Below the pieces are notes generated by a model. The model was not told the DNA's origin. It ran no database searches and saw nothing but the letters and a program-made list of their open reading frames with translations. A DNA stretch of 64,000 bases from C-114 sp963745405 (GTDB taxonomy: Bacteria > Chloroflexota > Limnocylindria > Limnocylindrales > CSP1-4). The stretch is from the NCBI GenBank assembly GCA_963745405.1, contig CAVUWY010000003.1, positions 186,001-250,000 on the forward strand. Reading direction: 5' to 3'. The translations under genes were made by a program, and so were the position numbers. This document shows positions 1 to 6,912 of this stretch, in pieces (position 1 is the stretch's first letter; each line of letters starts with the position of its first letter).

Positions 1-80
1 GCATCAACCGCCTCCGCCAGCTGACCGGTGAGGCGCCCCTCGACCCGGCTGAGACCGCCACGCTGTCCGGCCTCGACTGA
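1..80 (+). CDS. 3' end of an unidentified protein gene
   Basis: The frame starting at base 3 is open from the window edge to a TGA at 78-80 and gives about 25 residues (INRLRQLTGEAPLDP then a short acidic tail). The heptad-like INRLRQLTG recalls the C-terminal helix of PucR/CdaR-type helix-turn-helix regulators, but the piece is too short to assign. GC-rich third positions support coding. The rest of the gene lies outside the window. Confidence 0.45.
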   Translation, partial: INRLRQLTGEAPLDPAETATLSGLD

Positions 81-109
81 CCGCGGCGCTGCTCGGTCCT
101 GTGGCGCGA

Positions 110-216
110 CTCGGTCCGGCGCCAGGGCAAGCGCGGCCCCGGCTCGCGTCCAGCGCCGCCGCGGCTCGGTCCGTTGCCAGGGCTTGCGTACAGCGCCGAG
201 ACCGGCGCCGCCGCGG
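110..216. repeat. imperfect tandem duplication, about 53 bp unit
   Basis: Unit 1 (110-164) and unit 2 (165-216) both open with CTCGGTCCG, continue with GCCAGGGC and CAGCGCCG, and close with GCCGCCGCGG. A third partial copy begins at 217 (CTCGGAC). No convincing gene is seen between 81 and 597. Confidence 0.6.
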
Positions 217-406
217 CTCGGACCTCGCGGCCGCCGGCGACCCCGCTCGGCCGCTGCCATGTGTGCCGCATATGATCGTTGAGTGGCGTACGCCGCCGAT
301 GTCGGGGCCGCACTGCCTCGCTCTGCGCCCATCCGAGCGTGGATGGGGCTCTCGAGCGGTGTTCGGGAGCGCCACGGGGCGTCGCCGGGACTCGAGCGTC
401 GCCGAA

Positions 407-498
407 TGATCGCCGGTGGAGCATATGGCAGCCGGCCGCGCGATCGCGACGGATAGTGATCGCCCGTGGAACAGATGGCAGCCGCCCGCGGCCTCGCG
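407..498. repeat. pair of 42-bp direct repeats, 50-bp period
   Basis: Copies at 407-448 and 457-498 share TGATCGCC, GTGGA, ATGGCAGCCG and CCGCG at the same offsets, with roughly 35 of 42 positions identical. They lie upstream of the tRNA promoter. No coding frame with an unusual start was found here, so the function is unknown. Confidence 0.55.
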
Positions 499-597
499 CC
501 GGCGCCCCGGCTCGCCGGGCCCTCCGGGCCCTCCCGCGACGGTCAGCGACCCGTCCGCGACGCGTGAGCGGCCGCTCACGCCGCCCATCGAGCTTCG

Positions 598-627
598 TTG
601 AAGGGCTCGGAAGGCCCGTGGTATCCT
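598..627 (+). promoter_or_regulatory. promoter of the tRNA cluster
   Basis: TTGAAG at 598-603 and TATCCT at 622-627 are separated by 18 nt, a good sigma-70 type match. The predicted start, about 634, leaves a short leader before tRNA-Phe at 668. The bases after the -10 box (CCGCC) recur at other promoters of this window. Confidence 0.6.
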
Positions 628-667
628 CCGCCACGCCGACGGGCGACCAGCCTTGGTCGGTCATCGG

Positions 668-743
668 GCCGAGATAGCTCAGTTGGTAGAGCACGCGACT
701 GAAAATCGCGGTGTCGCCAGTTCGATCCTGGCTCTCGGCACCA
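668..743 (+). tRNA. tRNA-Phe (GAA)
   Basis: The acceptor stem GCCGAGA pairs with TCTCGGC. The anticodon loop CTGAAAA gives GAA, and the T arm carries GTTCGATC. The discriminator is A740 and CCA is encoded at 741-743. First gene of the four-tRNA cluster. Confidence 0.97.
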
Positions 744-778
744 CCGACAGCCAGCTATTCGGTGGTCGTGGCATCCGG

Positions 779-854
779 GCGGAAGTGGCTCAGTTGGTAG
801 AGCATCACCTTGCCAAGGTGAGGGTCGCGGGTTCGAGTCCCGTCTTCCGCTCCA
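779..854 (+). tRNA. tRNA-Gly (GCC)
   Basis: The acceptor stem GCGGAAG pairs with CTTCCGC. The anticodon loop TTGCCAA gives GCC and the T arm is GGTTCGAGTCC. The discriminator is T851 and CCA is encoded at 852-854. Confidence 0.97.
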
Positions 855-889
855 TTCTTCATCCGCATCGAGCCGCCCCCGACCGCCGC

Positions 890-963
890 TGCCCCTTCGT
901 CTAGTGGTAGGACAGCGGACTTTGAATCCGTGAAGCGAGGTTCGAATCCTCGAGGGGCAGCCA
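890..963 (+). tRNA. tRNA-Gln (TTG)
   Basis: The acceptor stem TGCCCCT pairs with AGGGGCA, the usual tRNA-Gln form. The anticodon loop CTTTGAA gives TTG. The discriminator is G960 and CCA is encoded at 961-963. A perfect 8-bp hairpin (GCGGAGCC/GGCTCCGC) follows at about 973-989 and may be a processing signal. Confidence 0.97.
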
Positions 964-1017
964 ACCATCGCGCGGAGCCGGGCTCCGCATCGCCGGTCCC
1001 CGCCGGCCCGCGTCCGA

Positions 1018-1094
1018 GGCGACGTACCCAAGTGGTCTAAGGGGGAGGTCTGCAAAACCTCTATTCAGCGGTTCGAATCCGCTCGTCGCCTCCA
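1018..1094 (+). tRNA. tRNA-Cys (GCA)
   Basis: The acceptor stem GGCGACG pairs with CGTCGCC. The anticodon loop CTGCAAA gives GCA. The discriminator is T1091 and CCA is encoded at 1092-1094. Its 3' half, from the anticodon loop to CCA, is copied at 14661-14705, so this gene appears to be the integration target of the accessory block that follows. Confidence 0.97.
1050..1094 (+). repeat. left copy of tRNA-Cys 3' repeat (att-like)
   Basis: These 45 bp run from the anticodon loop to the encoded CCA and match 14661-14705 at 44 of 45 positions (A1056 against G14667). Similarity stops at both ends. A tRNA 3' half starting in the anticodon loop is the classical attachment site of tyrosine integrases. 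Confidence 0.75.
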
Positions 1095-1097
1095 CTT

Positions 1098-1367
1098 TCA
1101 CGCACGAATCCCCTCTCGAACGGGTTCGCCTGATCGATGGCGGAGAAGCCGACGAGCGATGACGAGCGCCACAGCAGCTATCGCGATGTTGAGGAAGACC
1201 TTTGGCGCGACCGGCGGCCCGGCCCCGCGTCCACGCCGCATCGTCTCGACGTCGATGAAGACGCCCTTGCATACCGGACAGCGCCACGCGCCCGAACGTC
1301 GACCGATCGGCCCCATCTCGGTGCCATCCTTCGGGCACGACCATACGACCTTGGTCTCGTCGGTCAT
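1098..1367 (-). CDS. zinc-ribbon membrane-anchored small protein
   Basis: An 89-residue protein with an N-terminal zinc ribbon of the zf-TFIIB type: a first knuckle CPKDGTEM (residues 10-17, one cysteine) and a second CPVCKG about 20 residues later. A single hydrophobic helix follows (FLNIAIAAVALVIA), then a basic tail. The ATG is preceded by AAGGAAGG. The stop lies only 3 bp from the tRNA-Cys end, so this is the first gene of the putative island. Function unknown; metal binding and membrane anchoring are inferred from sequence. Confidence 0.8.
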   Translation of the reverse strand: MTDETKVVWSCPKDGTEMGPIGRRSGAWRCPVCKGVFIDVETMRRGRGAGPPVAPKVFLNIAIAAVALVIARRLLRHRSGEPVREGIRA

Positions 1368-1579
1368 GGGTTGCCTTCCTTCGGGCTGCCGGTTCTCCTC
1401 AGCCCGGAGATTGTCGCACCGGCCTCAGCCGACCCGGTAGGCGACCGTCACCGGGACGCCCAGCACCTGGGGAGCCACAAAGGACTGACCCGGCACTGGG
1501 ACCGGCGCGCTGACGCGGCTCGGTGAGGATCGTGGTCGGGCCGCCGTGCTGCGTCAGCCGGGCCTCGTCACTGACGCCG

Positions 1580-2467
1580 TCACTGTCGCCGTGACAAGCG
1601 GTACATGGCGCCTGCGACGGGGATCAGGGCGGCGGTGACGATGATGGCGAGCAGCGCAGCCGCGGGTAGATCGCCGATCGGAGACCCCGACCCCGATCCG
1701 GAGTTCCGAGGTGGTGCCTGCCCGACCTGGGCGGGCGGCTGGGTCGGGGCGACCGACGCGAGCGCGATGGGGCCGAGTGGCGCGCTCGATGGGCTCGCCG
1801 AGGCGGTATCCGCGGATGGTGGCGAGGTTGCGGCGAGCACTTGGATGTTCACGACGGGACTCGGGCTCGGACGCCCTGCCGGAGGCGTCGTCGAGCGCGG
1901 GGTGGAGCGAGGCGTGGGCAACGGTGCCGGCGGCACGGTCGGGGCCGGAGTCGGGCTAGCAGTCGGCGTCGGAGTCGGTCTCGGGGTCGGACTCGGGGTC
2001 GGACTCGGGCTCGGAGTGGGGGGGTTGGCGACGTTGACCGAGGCCGACACGGGACATCCGGTGGTGCATAGCCCGTCCTTGAGGTAGACCCGTCCGATGA
2101 TCGGGCCAGGGCCACCCGTGAAGAGCATCGTCACCTTGAGGGAGACCTGCCTCGTCAATGGCGCGACCGTCCACGATACGTCGATGCCGTTCGAGTCCGG
2201 GGTGCATGTCGCCGTGCAACTCGAGAACCTGACGTCCGAGTGGTCGAACAATATGGAGACGGTGTCGCCGACGATGGGACCGCTGCGGTGCTTGAGGGTG
2301 ATCCGCCAGACGGCGAAGGTATTCGGCTGCTTGAGGACGTCCGGAGAGGCCGTCACGGTCACGTCGATGGTCTGCGTCGCTGCCTCCACCTTCGGTGCGA
2401 CCGCGCCGCTCAACGCGGCGGCGACGACTCCGACCCAGACGAGCATCGCGACTCGGTGACTGCGCAC
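1580..2467 (-). CDS. secreted Pro/Thr-rich protein with C-terminal membrane anchor
   Basis: The 295-residue product opens with a signal peptide (VAMLVWVGVVAAALSGAVA, cleavage near residue 29). A beta-rich, Ig-like domain of about 120 residues follows with four cysteines (SSCTATC, LCTTGC). Next comes a PTPSP-type linker (about residues 150-205), a Ser/Pro region and a C-terminal transmembrane helix near residues 265-290 followed by RLSRRQ. The layout is that of a surface protein exposed through the wall on a flexible stalk. The linker DNA is a tandem repeat near 1960-2030. No enzymatic motif is seen; a structural or adhesive role is only a guess. Confidence 0.85.
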   Translation of the reverse strand: MRSHRVAMLVWVGVVAAALSGAVAPKVEAATQTIDVTVTASPDVLKQPNTFAVWRITLKHRSGPIVGDTVSILFDHSDVRFSSCTATCTPDSNGIDVSWTVAPLTRQVSLKVTMLFTGGPGPIIGRVYLKDGLCTTGCPVSASVNVANPPTPSPSPTPSPTPRPTPTPTASPTPAPTVPPAPLPTPRSTPRSTTPPAGRPSPSPVVNIQVLAATSPPSADTASASPSSAPLGPIALASVAPTQPPAQVGQAPPRNSGSGSGSPIGDLPAAALLAIIVTAALIPVAGAMYRLSRRQ

Positions 2468-2499
2468 GAGACACTCCGCTCCCAGGGATAGAGGACGGG

Positions 2500-2730
2500 T
2501 CAGCCGCGCGTGGTCGCAACCTTGTCGAAAGGCTCACCGTCTCGCACCGGTTCCTCCCACCTCGAGAGCCGGTCGGCGATCTCGCGGACCTTTCCCTTCG
2601 CCGCGGCCGATGTGAGCATACCTTCACCCAGTTGATCGATGACCCGCGCAAGTTCGGCCTCGATCTCGTCGACGTGGAACGGAGTTGGCGGAGCGAGTGG
2701 CGGAGCGGCTCCCATTCGGCGATCTCCCAT
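2500..2730 (-). CDS. small hypothetical protein
   Basis: A frame of up to 76 residues starting MGDRRMG, with a helical acidic core (VDEIEAELARVIDQLGEG) and a second helix (KGKVREIADRLSRWEEP). The helical pattern and third-position GC look like real coding. No clear ribosome site precedes any possible start (2730 or 2715; a TTG at 2832 is also open). No family recognised. Confidence 0.35.
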   Translation of the reverse strand: MGDRRMGAAPPLAPPTPFHVDEIEAELARVIDQLGEGMLTSAAAKGKVREIADRLSRWEEPVRDGEPFDKVATTRG

Positions 2731-3094
2731 CAGATGAAGCAGGACCGCCTGGCATCTTCCGCCGCCATCACTTTCGACGACGATGTCGGCGGCCGAGGGA
2801 GCGTTGCGCTCAGCTTTCAGCGCAGGACACAACTAGACACCCGGGACGGCGAGGAGTCCCTTACGGGATCTCATCCAGGTGTCAGTACGACATGTCATTT
2901 CGCGACTCCCGCGCGGGGCGAGCTGACTCCGCGATTTCTTCGGACACCTGCGGTCTAAACGCGCGCGCGAGCCGTCGATGACGGCATCGGTCGAGTCTCG
3001 CGCACCGCGTCGTGGACCTGATCGGGCCGTAGGAGCGCACATCCGCGGCGCGACCAGCCGTTGGCCGTCAGGAGCGGACGCGGGCGCGACGAAG

Positions 3095-3295
3095 TCATGG
3101 TGTCGGTCTGTCGCGAGGGCTAGCCAGACCCCCTCCCTGAACGAGTTGATGGAACTCCTCTGCGTGCTGCGTCAACTCGGCCTCGGTCGCCGTGTCCAGT
3201 TCGATGAACTCGTTGCGCGCGCCCTCCAGGCTGCGAATCAGCTCATCGAGCTTCAGCTGGGTGGCCTTGGACGAGCGGTTCGCGGGCCGCGACCA
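3095..3295 (-). pseudogene. C-terminal fragment of low-affinity iron permease family
   Basis: Read on the minus strand, 3295 to the TGA at 3095-3097 encodes SSKATQLKLDELIRSLEGAR, then NEFIELDTATEAELTQ and an EEFHQL ending. This matches, from memory, the cytoplasmic tail of the low-affinity iron permease family (KLDELIR...EGARNxLI). The upstream region that should encode the transmembrane helices does not do so and instead holds the start of the plus-strand gene at 3314. The frame has no start codon, so this is a remnant left by deletion or insertion. Confidence 0.6.
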
Positions 3296-3313
3296 CCGAG
3301 CCCGGAGGCCGCC

Positions 3314-3904
3314 ATGTCCCGCAAGCCCGACCCCGAGCGCATCTACCGGTCCCGCCGCGACGCGGTCCTCAGACGGCTACTCGGGACCGGGATGGACCGG
3401 GCCGAGGCCCGGGTTGCTGCCTGGGAGGCCAGAGCTGACGCCGGGGGACAAACCCGGCACTCGGCCGCCTACTGGGACGGGGCCGCGGAACGGACGGAGA
3501 CTCACGGCGCCGCGGCCCCGGCTCTGCGTCCCGATCATGATCCCCGCGGGCCACGCCGGTCAGCGGAGCGGAAGCGACCGGGGTCGCACCGGGGCTTGAC
3601 GCTCGCCCAGAGGATTCGCGTTCTGGCCGGCCCGTTCCCAGCGGGTTGGCCTCTCTGTGCGCGGCAGGTCCGCGCAGATCCGCGATCACCACCGCGGAGA
3701 CGATGCCGTAGGCGATCAGGAGGCCGGTCAACACCAGGTCGTCGGGCCCGAACAGGCGCTCGGCGAGCAGGACGAGACCGACCCCGGACACGCCGACCCA
3801 GGCGACGATCGCGGCCGTCTCGAGCGGTCGACGCCGGGGCCGTTGCCAGCCGGACATTCACATCCTCGAGTGCGTGGCGAGGCCCCGGCCGGCCGTTCAG
3901 GTAA
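3314..3904 (+). CDS. RKPDPERIY-type small protein, copy 1 (over-extended or decayed)
   Basis: GGAGG lies 7 nt before an ATG that starts MSRKPDPERIYRSRRD. The first 60 or so residues align with the 71-residue protein at 13579-13794: RKPDPERIY, RRD, RL, M, AE, A-WEA and a late W are conserved in order. The paralog stops at 71 residues, whereas this frame runs 196 codons to 3904. The 3' part is therefore probably chance reading after a lost stop or a frameshift. It overlaps the minus-strand gene at 3369-3857. Function unknown. Confidence 0.4.
   Translation: MSRKPDPERIYRSRRDAVLRRLLGTGMDRAEARVAAWEARADAGGQTRHSAAYWDGAAERTETHGAAAPALRPDHDPRGPRRSAERKRPGSHRGLTLAQRIRVLAGPFPAGWPLCARQVRADPRSPPRRRCRRRSGGRSTPGRRARTGARRAGRDRPRTRRPRRRSRPSRAVDAGAVASRTFTSSSAWRGPGRPFR
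3369..3857 (-). CDS. two-helix membrane protein, tandem paralog A
   Basis: The N-terminus (MSGWQRPRRRPLETAAIVAW) leads into two hydrophobic helices split by LFGPDD, then a basic disordered tail. GAGG sits 8 nt before the ATG. The helices align with the protein encoded at 4254-4640 (W-V, LL-ER/RVL, DD, L-L-A-G, V--D), and 49 nt upstream of the longest frame of each lies the same block of DNA. The frame extends past the point (DAEPGPRR) where the paralog stops, so the real C-terminus may be near 3500. Function unknown. Confidence 0.55.
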   Translation of the reverse strand: MSGWQRPRRRPLETAAIVAWVGVSGVGLVLLAERLFGPDDLVLTGLLIAYGIVSAVVIADLRGPAAHREANPLGTGRPERESSGRASSPGATPVASAPLTGVARGDHDRDAEPGPRRRESPSVPRPRPSRRPSAGFVPRRQLWPPRQQPGPRPGPSRSRVAV

Positions 3905-3938
3905 GGCGCGACCGGGGCCCCGGAGGAGGGATCCCGCC
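3904..3938. repeat. leader repeat, copy A
   Basis: GGCGCGACCGGGGCCCCGG followed by AGGGATCCCG, upstream of paralog A. A near-identical block stands at 4700-4734 upstream of paralog B. A weaker shared stretch (TTGCAACG then ATCGCGG) follows both. Confidence 0.65.
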
Positions 3939-4253
3939 GGTGAGGATGCCGGCCGGATCCAAGGGGTCGGCTGCCGCCACCCCACCCCCGGTGGGTACTC
4001 AGCGGTGCCGCCGGGATCGACAATAGAAGATGAACGGCTCGCGACTGATTAAGGGTGTCGCGGTGGGCGTTGCAACGACATCTCGGCTCGATCATCGCGG
4101 AATCACGACGAGCGCGGACCGCCGGGCGAGCGCCGCGACGTCAAAGGCACCGTCCATGAGGCCGGCCGTGCCTGACCCACCGGACGAGCGGCCGGCGCCT
4201 CGTCGACCCGGCGATCCCAACGAGCTCCGCAAGTCGGAGCTGAGTCATTCGCC

Positions 4254-4640
4254 CTAACCGCTCCGAGGACCCGGCTCCGCGTCTTGACCGCCATCTCCGC
4301 TGAACCTGCGGAGCCATTGGTCAGACCGGATTCCTCCAAGGGCGGGCTGGCCGCCCTTCGTTACGAAGACAACCGGGTTCGCGTTTCGGCCGGCCCGTCG
4401 GCGCCGCGCTCCGGCCCCACCCTGCCCGACAGGTCGCGGCACGTCGCTGAAGACCAAAGCCGCAGCCGTGCCAGACGCGACCAGGACGAGGCACAGCATC
4501 GGATCGTCAGCACTGAGGACACGCACCAGGAGCAGCAGAAGGGCAGCGACGGGGACGCGGACCCATCCGAAGATCGCGGACGCCTTCAGCGTCCGGGGAC
4601 GCGGAAAGTGATGCCGCTCAACGTACTCCCGGGAGACCAT
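4254..4640 (-). CDS. two-helix membrane protein, tandem paralog B
   Basis: Starting at the ATG at 4640 the product has about 128 residues (MVSREYVERHHFPRPR), two hydrophobic helices (VPVAALLLLLVRVL and MLCLVLVASGTAAALVF) split by SADDP, and a basic tail ending DAEPGPRSG. An in-frame GTG at 4652 would add four residues. It is a diverged tandem copy of the gene at 3369-3857 with a matching leader, so a roughly 790-bp segment was duplicated. No known domain recognised. Confidence 0.6.
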   Translation of the reverse strand: MVSREYVERHHFPRPRTLKASAIFGWVRVPVAALLLLLVRVLSADDPMLCLVLVASGTAAALVFSDVPRPVGQGGAGARRRRAGRNANPVVFVTKGGQPALGGIRSDQWLRRFSGDGGQDAEPGPRSG

Positions 4641-4699
4641 CGGGCTCGACACTCGGACACACTCTCTTCTGGTGAGGCCCCAGCCGCGCCGCGTTTGTG

Positions 4700-4734
4700 G
4701 GGCGCGACCGGGGCCCCGGGAGGGATCCCGACGC
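4700..4734. repeat. leader repeat, copy B
   Basis: GGCGCGACCGGGGCCCCGG followed by AGGGATCCCG, partner of 3904-3938 and at the same distance from its gene. It contains the palindrome GGGGCCCC, so it may be an operator or a leader hairpin. The gap 4653-4896 otherwise shows only decayed similarity to 3940-4110. Confidence 0.65.
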
Positions 4735-4896
4735 GTCGATCGACGAGGATCCGACGTCAGCCACCGCTCCCCGTCGGGATCAAGCGGCGCTGCCGGAGGG
4801 ACTGTACGAACGGGCCGGCTCGCGTCTCAATCGGAGTCAGCTCGACGCGCCTTGCAACGTCATCGCGGCTTCACGGCGAGTTCGACTTCGACGGAG

Positions 4897-5130
4897 CTAC
4901 TCCGTCGACTGGTCGCGCGGCTTGTTCCTGGTGGCCTCGTCGAACGCGATCGGGACGCGTCGGTGAGCGGCTCTCGCGCCGGCGATCTCTGCCTGATAGG
5001 CGTTCCGGAGGCGGGCGCGCTCGGCGACGAGTTCCCAGGATTCCGGAGAGTCGGCCGGGACTTCTGTCAAGGCACGTTCGACGGCGCGCCATTGATCGAG
5101 GATGACGGCGGCCCGGCGGACATATGGCAC
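4897..5130 (-). CDS. small helical hypothetical protein
   Basis: A 77-residue soluble protein (MPYVRRAAVILDQWRAVE) predicted to be two long amphipathic helices: ILDQWRAVERAL and SWELVAERARLRNAYQAEI. It starts with GTG, with GAGGAG about 8 nt upstream. Codon use and helical pattern support a real gene. It resembles small uncharacterised helical proteins of soil bacteria; no function can be stated. Confidence 0.65.
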   Translation of the reverse strand: MPYVRRAAVILDQWRAVERALTEVPADSPESWELVAERARLRNAYQAEIAGARAAHRRVPIAFDEATRNKPRDQSTE

Positions 5131-5178
5131 CGAGGGGCTCCTCGGCTGCGCGAGCTCTGCGCGTCCAGCGGCGGCCGA

Positions 5179-5496
5179 TCAGGTTCCAACGAGGCGCTGA
5201 CCGACTCGGGCCAGGGCCCGCGCGACGGAGTCGAACTCCTCAGGCGGAATCGCCAGGACCTGAGGGACGTGTTCGGATGACTCCGGGACGATCACGAGCG
5301 TCGCCGGCCGATCACGCTCGATATCGAACTGGATCCTGCGAAGGTTTTCGAAGGGCGTGTCGAGTATCAGCCGGTGGTCATCCGCGATGGCGACACGTCT
5401 ATCGGTCAGCGCGAGCTCTGCGTCGACCGCGCGAGCCTCGATCTCGACGGTCTCGTCGGCACGGAGGATCTGTGCGAGATGCGGATTCCGCTCCAT
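5179..5496 (-). CDS. hypothetical protein, 105 residues
   Basis: An ATG preceded by GAGGAGG (6 nt) starts MERNPHLAQILRADETVE. The protein is acidic and alternates beta strands and helices: ALTDRRVAIADDHRLIL, RIQFDIERDRPATLVIVPE, then a C-terminal helix (EEFDSVARALARVGQRLV). The pattern of a small beta sheet resembles bacterial PH-like domains, but that is a guess. The frame stays open upstream of this start; the ribosome site fixes the start. It lies 82 nt downstream of the pyrophosphatase on the same strand and may be co-transcribed. Confidence 0.75.
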   Translation of the reverse strand: MERNPHLAQILRADETVEIEARAVDAELALTDRRVAIADDHRLILDTPFENLRRIQFDIERDRPATLVIVPESSEHVPQVLAIPPEEFDSVARALARVGQRLVGT

Positions 5497-5578
5497 GGTT
5501 TCCTCCTCGAAAGCGCAGGTCGGACACCGCGGAAGTCGCGACCGAGCCGTCAGCGTAAGGCCGCGCTGATCCCCTGCG

Positions 5579-6208
5579 CTACGGTCGCCCACGAGGCCCG
5601 ACGGAGGCTCGGGCGATAAGCCGCTCGGCGACCTTGCGACCGCGGACGCGCCGGATGCGGAAGGACTTGCCCTCGGACCGGTTGTAGGTGATGAAGAACG
5701 TCTCGATCTGCCTGATGAGGGCCGGATCGAAGTCCTTGAGGCTCTTGAGGTCGCCGCGTTCAGTCGAACCGTCGGCGATCGCGACGATGCGATCGTTGCG
5801 GTACGGCTTGCCGCCATCGTCCGCCTGTTCCGCCTCGATCACCCCGAGGAGGCGGACCCGGACGACGCAGCCCGGATAGGCGGGGCCGTCCATGAGGACG
5901 AGAACGTCGAGTGGATCGCCGTCGGCGGCCTTCGTCCGGGGAAAGAAGCCGAAGTCGAAGGGAAAGCTCAGGCCCGCCGGAAGCGTGCAGGAGACCGTGA
6001 AGGCCTGCCGGGCCGTGTCAAGCTTGAGCTTGTGTCGCGACCCCTGGGGCGTCTCGATGACCGCGATGGGCGTGCCGTCCTCGTCCGTTTCCCTGAGGCG
6101 CTCGAGTGCGGTCATCGCGGCGCCCGCTCGAGGAGCCGCGTCGGTGGCCGTGACCTGACGGAACGACTCATGCGGTGGCTCGTGATGGCTGCGGAGGTCA
6201 TGCGACAC
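5579..6208 (-). CDS. ppa: inorganic pyrophosphatase, family I
   Basis: Cytoplasmic enzyme that hydrolyses pyrophosphate to phosphate. The family signature is DGDPLDVLVL, with the metal-binding aspartates, and the substrate region IETPQGSRHKLKLD is present, as are YRNDRIVAI and the KDFDPALIRQIETFF helix. The GTG at 6208 gives 209 residues with about 40 extra N-terminal residues; an ATG at 6115 (MTALERLRE) would give a more usual length and is a real alternative. A housekeeping enzyme is unusual cargo for an island; a second copy may exist elsewhere in the genome. Confidence 0.9.
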   Translation of the reverse strand: MSHDLRSHHEPPHESFRQVTATDAAPRAGAAMTALERLRETDEDGTPIAVIETPQGSRHKLKLDTARQAFTVSCTLPAGLSFPFDFGFFPRTKAADGDPLDVLVLMDGPAYPGCVVRVRLLGVIEAEQADDGGKPYRNDRIVAIADGSTERGDLKSLKDFDPALIRQIETFFITYNRSEGKSFRIRRVRGRKVAERLIARASVGPRGRP

Positions 6209-6427
6209 GAGTAACTCTCTCGTGCGGGCCTTAGTGCGGAGAATGGCGACAACGTCCCCGCCTCCTGAGGATCTGTCTGCGGCCGTTCATGTTGCGATCC
6301 CCTCAGCTTCTGATACCGCATTCGGCCCATGGGCCGAGCGAGCGGGTACGCCGCATCCGTGCCCTCGGCAACAGGGTCAGCACCTCGAACGCCGAACTAC
6401 GCGAGACGACGAGGCGCGAATGATGGG

Positions 6428-6655
6428 TCACCTGCTTGCCTCGAACTGCTCAACCGAATCGCTGTCGAGCTCCAGATCGACCACACCATCACCGGCGCTC
6501 GCCACATATTCGGCCGGCACGCGGTAGCGATGCCGGATGAGATGGCCGCTGCGGACTACCACCTCGCCGTGATCGACGTTCTCCACGGTGCCGACCTCGT
6601 CGGAGCGGGCGAAAACCTTCCAGCCCACCCGAATCGCATCAAGCGTCATCGTCAT
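6428..6655 (-). CDS. DUF2171/PRC-barrel-like small protein
   Basis: A 75-residue protein with AGGAGG 8 nt before its ATG. The core (IRVGWKVFARSDEVGTVENV, then a V--G---RHRYRVPAEYV strand pattern) is like the small beta-barrel of DUF2171/PRC-type proteins that bind or report on other components. The C-terminus is acidic. The gaps on both sides (6209-6427 and 6656-6912) hold no supported gene. Confidence 0.7.
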   Translation of the reverse strand: MTMTLDAIRVGWKVFARSDEVGTVENVDHGEVVVRSGHLIRHRYRVPAEYVASAGDGVVDLELDSDSVEQFEASR

Positions 6656-6912
6656 CTCGGGTCCTCCTTTCGCAACCCCTTTGTCATACGCCGAATTGCC
6701 TCGAAGGCGGGGCGAAGGGACTGATCCTGACGTTACAGGGCGCTCGCATTCCGTCAGTGCACGCACGGACAGATAGACGACTGCGGGGATCGTCAGGATT
6801 CCCGCCATGGGCTCGAGTCCGAGCGCGACCAGCACGACCGTCGCGTCACACGGCCCAGCGTGCCGGGATCCTTGAGCGACCGCGGGTCGATCTCGGCCAC
6901 TTGCCCGGCCTC

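Noticed and set aside
1428..1560. Minus-strand fragment ending VLGVPVTVAYRVG
   Set aside because: Looks like the C-terminus of a secreted protein, but it has no start codon and only about 40 codons; support is too weak to list.
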